Positions 58,824 through 64,000 of a stretch of DNA of 64,000 nucleotides are shown here, one piece after another (within the stretch, counting starts at the first letter, position 1; every line of letters begins with the position of its first letter). The translations under genes were made by a program, and so were the position numbers. The notes beneath the pieces were generated by a model. That model had not been told where the DNA came from. It was given only the letters and a program-made list of their open reading frames with translations, and did not search any database. Where the stretch lies: assembly GCF_963082655.1 (NCBI RefSeq), contig NC_081552.1, positions 59,190,561-59,254,560 of the forward strand, in the 5' to 3' direction. The DNA comes from Stomoxys calcitrans. Taxonomy: Eukaryota > Arthropoda > Insecta > Diptera > Muscidae.

Positions 58824-59325
58824 TGAGTTCTGTCCTTTCCCGCTGGCGCACAGCTTGAGCCCAGTCCAACCGAATGACCCACCCACACAGGGCTTGTCGG
58901 GTCCCGGACGGATTGCACGAGATGAGTGGTCAGCAACAAGTGCTGAGTCGTCTTCTGATTCCCCAACCCCACCGCCTCCATAGACGTTTAGTTTCAACTT
59001 GTTGAATCCGGATATAACTACTTCAGATTTATTGAGGTCTGCGACAGCCGTAGTTTAGTACGAATACCGCATGTCTCACAATTAGCCTCATCCAATCTAC
59101 CAATCTTCCAGTCGGTGGTTGAAAGATTGTGATTACATTCCCTTAGCCTTCCAAGTATGAATTCAGGATCTGAGGGAATCCTTGGTGTACAAGCATGCGC
59201 TTTTGGTTGAGAAGGAATATCTTCCTTCTTGACTAAATCTAGTGCTGCACCTGGCTAGATCTCACCAATCTTTTTTAGGGCGCAACGATACATTTCAATT
59301 GAGCGTTGATCCCCGGAGGCAATTA
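58824..59325 (-). pseudogene. LINE ORF1, C-terminal part (DUF4780-like)
   Basis: The minus strand reads SGDQRSIEMYRCALKKIGEI, a stop, PGAALDLVKKEDIPSQPKAH, DPEFILGRLRECNHNLSTTD and WKIGRLDEANCETCGIRTK, then KLNVYGGGGVGESEDDS. It keeps the DWKIGRLDE segment that is deleted from the 8.5 kb copy. Family A is inserted at its C-terminal end and a MITE at its other end. Confidence 0.7.
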
Positions 59326-59444
59326 AACCCCGTTAACACTGTTCTTTAAATCCGGACTTAATATCTCGATCATCTGTTTTTCCTTTATAAAATCAGCTGA
59401 CGAGAGCCTTAAATCCGGATTTAAAGAGTAGTGTAAACGGGGTT
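59326..59444. mobile_element. 119 bp PIF/Harbinger-like MITE
   Basis: It is flanked by TTA at 59323-59325 and 59445-59447. The terminal inverted repeats are about 39 bp: left AACCCCGTTAACACTGTTC then TTTAAATCCGGACTTAA, right (reversed) AACCCCGTTTACACTACTC then TTTAAATCCGGATTTAA, with about four mismatches. The 3 bp TTA duplication points to PIF/Harbinger. The uninterrupted LINE sequence at about 8555 shows the empty site with one TTA. Confidence 0.85.
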
Positions 59445-59906
59445 TTAGTCTGTATCCGTCCCGATACTAGCCTACATCGTCATAAACTGAAGGAGACCCA
59501 GATTAGGAGAGTATACTGGCGACAGTCCATTGACTATCCCACTCCAATTATTCCTAGGTATGCAGCCCTGTTCTTCTCCCTTGTCGACAACTGCCATCAC
59601 CAAACTGTCCCTAGCGACAATTTTGTAGACATGGGATGCCCTCCAGGTGACCCAGGCAGCTTTTTGGCTGACTGCGGTGAAGTTTCCAAATCTAGACGTG
59701 TAGTATTGGGTGTCCTGTGCAGCGAATTCCCGAGACCAATTTAGGGAGTCTCTCTCCCTATTAGTGAGAGTCATAGGATCATTAAAAAACTTGAGAGCGA
59801 TGCGCCTTCTATTATTCCAATCTCTTAAAGAGCGTGTTAGTTTGCCGTGGAAGGCCGATGGCCTAGGCAAACTATAGGGATGCGAAGATAGAAAAGGTTC
59901 GGCCAT
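59445..59906 (-). pseudogene. LINE ORF1, N-terminal part
   Basis: A 144-codon frame starts MAEPFLSSHPYSLPRPSAFH and contains HGKLTRSLRDWNNRRRIALK and VMAVVDKGEEQGCIPRNNWS with GIVNGLSPVY. The last block is the usual opening of the DUF4780 region. The frame ends at a TGA at 59472, and the protein then continues beyond the MITE. This is the upstream part of the ORF1 at 58824-59325. Confidence 0.65.
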
Positions 59907-59988
59907 AATGGCTATAAGGGGTTCAAATAAAAGATATTTGAGAGTAAAGCACTATGTTGATATTTTTTGAGGGTTAAGTGTCTGGGTG
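59907..59988 (+). mobile_element. Family C fragment
   Basis: One unit (ATAAGGGGTTCAAATAAAAG; GTTGATATTTTTTGAGGG) with no ends. Confidence 0.55.
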
Positions 59989-62559
59989 TCGGCAAAAGTC
60001 AATGAACTTGTTTATGAAATAAAGTTTTGTTTTTAATTACTTTTGTATAAAGAAACAAAAAATTTGTGTCTTCTCATATCAGCTAGTGCTTTGCTATTAA
60101 AATTGTGCTAAAAGATAGGTGCCTATCTAATACAAAGCAGAGTGACTTTTTTCAGAAAAGTTGGGTTTTAATGACAGTTTGCAGCTAGACTATTGTTGTC
60201 CATTATGATACTACAGTAGCGACAGTTCAAAGCTTTTATCACTATCCCTCACTGATAATCTGAACTCGCTAAAAATGCAGCTACCGGGGCTCTCAACAAT
60301 ATCATTAGCCTGAGAAAGACTACGTCCCAAAAATATTTTGAGTGTTTTTAGGAAGATTTCTAATCAACAAGTTGGGCCTATGGTGGTCCTTTCCTCCCAT
60401 ATCTTTTTAAATGCCAATTATATTCTCCCTTAGCAAACTAAATAGTTAAACGTGACTCCCTTTAAGCCTTTTTCTCTTTTATACCTCTATGATTTATTAT
60501 ACTGTATTCGACATGGTACCTTTTTATTATATATATTCCTTTCTTTTTCGAAATAGTTTGTCCACAATAATTGCATTTTCCTACAAATGGACGAAGAAGG
60601 AAATTGAAAAAAGAACAATCATTGATGTGTTGAAATGAGAGATGTTGTGTGACATCTCTCATTTCTCATCGTTCATATAACAAGTCAAAAGTCATCAACC
60701 GCAATCAAGCATGGCTAATAGCCAAGACCGTCTTTTTCCTTTTTTTGTGGGGGCTAACTTAAATCCATTTTTGCCAGTAGGAAGAATTGCCATAATTTGA
60801 AATAACATCAACAGACCATCTGTGACACTTTAGTTAAAAACTCATCAAAATGCTGTCGCATAAATGTAAGAGAAAACTTTTCGGAGATGTTGGGCGAATG
60901 AACTCGTGACATCATGGCCATACGTAAAGCAAGACAGAAACTTAAATCGCCAACAAGGCAGAAAATAGAACAAACAGATGCCATCGCAGATAGTAAAGGT
61001 TGTGTAATTGGAAAGGATGATGGGTACAAGTAAGTACAAGATAACCTTCAGAAAGAGGGGTTTAATCCAATCAGCTATTTTTTTTTGCATGGCATAGAAA
61101 TATTAGCTGCACATCCATAAATATATTGGATTTCAAAACTATAACTGTTACTCAATTGTTAAAACTTTTGACTAACTTGGATTTGAAAAAGCCCAAACAA
61201 CTGACAATATTTCAGCTTTGTCAAGTAAACCCTGAATTTAATTTGCAGTTTACCTGCCGCACTCTGGTGGCTAATATCCAACGTACATACAACGTTAGAC
61301 GTGGGCAACATAAATTTGGCAATCACAACCAGCGCACTAACACACGTGGCTAAAAACCAGGTCCGCTAATGAAATTTACATTCAAAGTGGAGGAGAAAAA
61401 ACAACAAGGACCTAATGTATGCCAGTGCTCAGAGTTGTAAACAATGGCGGAGATAGCCGCTTGAACGACAGCTAAGTGGAGGAAGATAATACGAGGTCGG
61501 TTTAAGAGGGGGAAATCGAAATTCAAAAAGTTTGTGCCAAACAAACTTAGGGTTGAACTTCGAAGAAAGGATTTGCCACTAAGGATTTTGTTAGACAGTA
61601 TGGCGCACTCAAAGTCTCAAATTTGAGAACAGTGAAGCCTAGGTATGTCGAGGAATGTTTCCGTAATAGACTCCAGGCATATCGATTGCTTGAGTTCCCG
61701 CACGTAGTGATATTGCGTGGAATGGCAAGGCGGTAGAATTTACTGGGAAGGGCATGTCCTTAAGCGAGCCGGTGCTCTTGCAAACGTTGCCAGGCTTCTA
61801 AACCAAGTTGAAAGGATGGCAGGTGGTAGTCTGTGAACCCTAAATAACACATTACAGTTATTTAGTGTGCACCTAAAAAACCTTTTACGGATGTTGAATG
61901 AATGATTTTACTTCGGCTATGCAGACGATGTACAGTGTGATAGAACAGAAAAAAATAGTAAAAAGTGCCTTGTGAGAAAGGGAAAAGATATCTCATGAAA
62001 TTTGGATTGGTTCAAGTTGAGGTGCCAGCGAGATCATGTGAAAAATTTTAAGACCGGATAACCTATATCCGGGAGCCTCTTGGCAGTCCCCTAAAGTTGG
62101 TCCCATCGGAATTTGTTGTGCAATTCCTGCGGTGTAAAGGTGGGAGTCAGTGTACGAATGTCGGTTGTCCAGAACTGTCTAGCCTACTAACGACTGAGAA
62201 AAGATGGACGAACTGTTTGGTTTTGAACAAAAGGTCACTGACATGACATAACCGGACTTTGCAGAATAGACCCTATGGCGGGGCACAAGGCAGTCCCTCA
62301 AAATTACTACATCAAAAGCATTCTTGATGAAAATAAATAGAAGACAATCGATCACTTGCTTTATTCGATATTTCTAATAAAAACTATCGATAGCATCATT
62401 ACTATCTTTAATTTCCCATTACCTCTATGTCAAATGCAAACGAGAAGTACAAATCAGGAGATCGATTTATATAGAATCAACATTTATATTACACAGAGCG
62501 AATAAAACAAAATTTAATAAAACAAGTTGGAAGTCTTGTCCAAATTTTAGCCCAATTGT
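59989..62559. other. 2.6 kb of unrecognised sequence
   Basis: No transposon family, RNA gene or known protein was recognised. Open frames up to 81 codons (for example 61126-61353 +, 60845-61090 -) show no motif and no shared frame with neighbours. A short frame ending GYK at about 61030 is followed by AAGTAAGTAC, which resembles a splice donor, but no matching acceptor or conserved coding pattern was found. A decayed transposon or host intergenic sequence are both possible. Confidence 0.35.
60632..60665. repeat. Perfect 14 bp hairpin
   Basis: GAAATGAGAGATGT and ACATCTCTCATTTC are separated by the 6-base loop TGTGTG. No U-tract follows. Function unknown. Confidence 0.85.
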
Positions 62560-63030
62560 CACAACATTTTGCTGAGGCCAGGCCCGCCTTAAAATTATTT
62601 TTCTTGGGAACAAAATTTTAATAAAATTTTTTCTAAACAAACTTTAATGAAATTTTTCTAAAGACAAAACTTCAGCTTACCATTCTCTAATGACAAAACT
62701 TCAGCACTTGCCGGACCCTCTAGAAATTATTTGTCAAAGCCAAATTTCTTTAAGTTTTTTTCAAAGGCATTTTTATTAAATATTTTCTAAAGACAGATGT
62801 TTTGTAAGAAAAAGTTTAATAATTTTTTTGCCAAAGACTAAATTGTGATGAAATTTCTGCGAAAAACTCTCTAAAGACCTCTAGATTATTTTTTAAAGCC
62901 AAAATTTCAATAAAGTATCTCACTTTACGACACTATATTTTGCATAAATATTTTTATAATGCTTATCAGCCCCAAACAAAATTTTCCTAATCTCTTTAGA
63001 AAGATACCAATAAATATTTTTAAAAACAAA
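62560..63030. repeat. Degenerate ~30 bp AT-rich tandem repeat
   Basis: The unit resembles CAAAATTTTAATAAAATT followed by TTTTCTAAAGA. Ten or more diverged copies can be traced (AAAGACAAAACTTCAGC, AAAGCCAAATTTCTTTAA, AAAGCCAAAATTTCAATA). Period and edges are approximate. Confidence 0.6.
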
Positions 63031-63309
63031 ATTTACGCCTGACCCTCGATTCCGCTGACAGATTTTGATGAAATTTTATTTTTATCATCGCGATACGGAT
63101 AACCAGTCAAATGGTTCTAGCAACTAAACAGACTTTTGCTGACTTTTAAATGTTTTTTGCTATACTATTAAACAATGGTCTAAAGCCGGACAATATCCTG
63201 CAATGGAATCTATATGGAATTTTAAATATTCATAATTAAGAGAATTTATATGGACATACAATTTTTTTAAACATTTTGAAATTTAAATATTTTTGAAAAA
63301 TAAATATTT

Positions 63310-63440
63310 TTATTTACTAAGCCCCTACCACAAAACCAGTAAAGAAAGGCAATAGTCGGGCGGAGCCGCCTACATTATACCCTACACCACCTAGTCTACG
63401 TATTAATTAAATATATACAACTTATATCCAAATCCAAGTC
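63310..63440 (-). mobile_element. Family E: fourth mini-me-like type, 3' end
   Basis: It reads CCAGTAAAGAAAGGCAATAG, then the palindrome GGCGG-AG-CCGCC, then TATACCCTACACCACCTAG. The layout (AGTAAA tip, GC palindrome, ATACCC stem) matches the A and B 3' ends, but the palindrome sequence is different. The stem bases match the 5' end of family D at 35067, so D and E may be one family. Confidence 0.5.
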
Positions 63441-63532
63441 AGACTTTAATTTTGCAAGTATCGTACAGAAACTTGTAAGAATTTCTACGATACTCGTGGA
63501 ACAAAAATAATGGATTTCTACTGCCTTTTTAT

Positions 63533-64000
63533 ACCCTCCACCATAAGATGGGGGGTACACTAATTTCGTCATTCTGTTTGTAACTACTCGAAATATTCGT
63601 CGGATACCCCATAAAGTATATATATTCTTGATCGTCGTGACATTTTATGTCGATCTAGCCATGTCCGTCCGTCTGTCCGTCCGTCCGTCTGTCCGTCCGT
63701 CTGTCCGTCCGTCTGTCCGTCCGTCTGTCCGTCCGTCTGTCCGTCCGTCTGTCCGTCCGTCTGTCCGTCCGTCTGTCCGTTCGCCTGTCCGTCCGTCTTT
63801 CCGTCCGTCTGTCCGTCCGTATGTCCGTCCGTCTGACCGTCCGTCTGTCCGTCCGTCTGTCCGTCCGTCTGTCCGTCCGTCTGTCTGTCCGTCCGTCTGT
63901 CCGTCCGTCTGTCCGTCCGTCTGTCCGTCCGCCCGTCTGTCTGTCTGTCGAAATTTTGCGCGACGTGTTTTGTTATGATATCCAACAACTGTGCCAAGTA
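63533..64000 (+). mobile_element. Family A with a long array, cut by the window end
   Basis: It starts ATACCCTCCACCATAAG, then the core, then the array at 63661-63950. After the array the usual segment GAAAGCACGCTAACTTCC is missing, and the sequence joins directly to TTTTGCGCGACGTGTTTTG of the first unit. It continues past 64000. Confidence 0.85.
63661..63950 (+). repeat. (GTCC)n array with a 12 bp higher-order period
   Basis: For about 290 bp the order is mostly GTCC-GTCC-GTCT repeated, giving a 12 bp period, with a few point changes (CGCC, CTTT, GTAT, TGAC). Other arrays in the window are nearly pure GTCC. It is open in all frames; the translated PSVRPSVR repeats are not protein. Confidence 0.95.

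Noticed and set aside
61126..61353. 75-codon open frame on the + strand
   Set aside because: No recognisable domain, no splice or homology support, AT-rich context; treated as unproven.
61910..61950. A YADDVQ reading near 61920 that resembles an RT active site
   Set aside because: Neighbouring frames do not match any RT motif, and six residues can arise by chance.

Overview
This window looks like a piece of a large, repeat-rich insect genome, most likely a calyptrate fly (Muscidae or a relative). The signs are interspersed repeats carrying a (GTCC/GTCT)n array next to a conserved core of the dipteran mini-me/INE-1 (DINE-1) type, an irritans-type mariner relic, LINEs with CCTAACC-type 3' tails, and BEL/Pao remains. 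I found no intact host gene, no tRNA or rRNA, and no CRISPR or bacterial-style system. Every protein I recognise is a broken transposon protein. Most long open frames exist only because the repeat arrays lack stop codons.

Two rolling-circle-like groups make up most of the sequence. (1) mini-me/Helentron-like families, called A, A2, B, D and E here. Reading with the palindrome end as 3', they start near ATACCC(T/A)CCACC, carry a (GTCC)n array, hold several ~150 bp internal units, repeat the terminal sequence inverted, and end with a GC-rich palindrome plus about 19 nt ending CTTG. (2) Family C, which fits the canonical Helitron rule: 5' TC, 3' CTAG, inserted between A and T, with ~130 bp internal units. 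Strands for these elements follow that orientation.

Layout: 0-1.7 kb, a BEL/Pao gag relic split by A copies; 1.7-8.4 kb, A, C, A2 and B elements with a recent 721 bp tandem duplication; 8.5-12.0 kb, a decayed RNase H-bearing LINE with parts of ORF1, endonuclease, RT and RNase H; 12.2-16.7 kb, two C Helitrons in inverted orientation; 17-18 kb, a mariner pseudogene; 18-26.7 kb, A, B and C copies ending in an inverted A pair; 26.7-28.5 kb, a LINE relic on the minus strand; 28.97-29.57 kb, a Tc1/mariner-type deletion derivative with 195 bp terminal repeats; 31.1-32.6 kb, a B element; 32.98-34.89 kb, a hAT-type element with an 8 bp target duplication and an A element inside it; 35-38 kb, a D element and two LINE relics; 38-45 kb, alternating A and C; 45-48.7 kb, a long inverted duplication around a BEL/Pao integrase relic; 48.7-55.4 kb, A, B and C including an identical 692 bp tandem duplication; 55.4-59.9 kb, LINE fragments, more A copies and a 119 bp PIF/Harbinger-like MITE; 60-63 kb, mostly unrecognised AT-rich sequence; 63.5-64 kb, an A copy with a 12 bp higher-order (GTCC)n array.

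Nothing here works as a pathway. The useful content is nesting: C, the hAT element, LINE ORF1 and the inverted duplication each serve as a dated target for a later insertion, which lets element ends be read directly. The most interesting feature is that the paired ends of the mini-me-like families change together between families.
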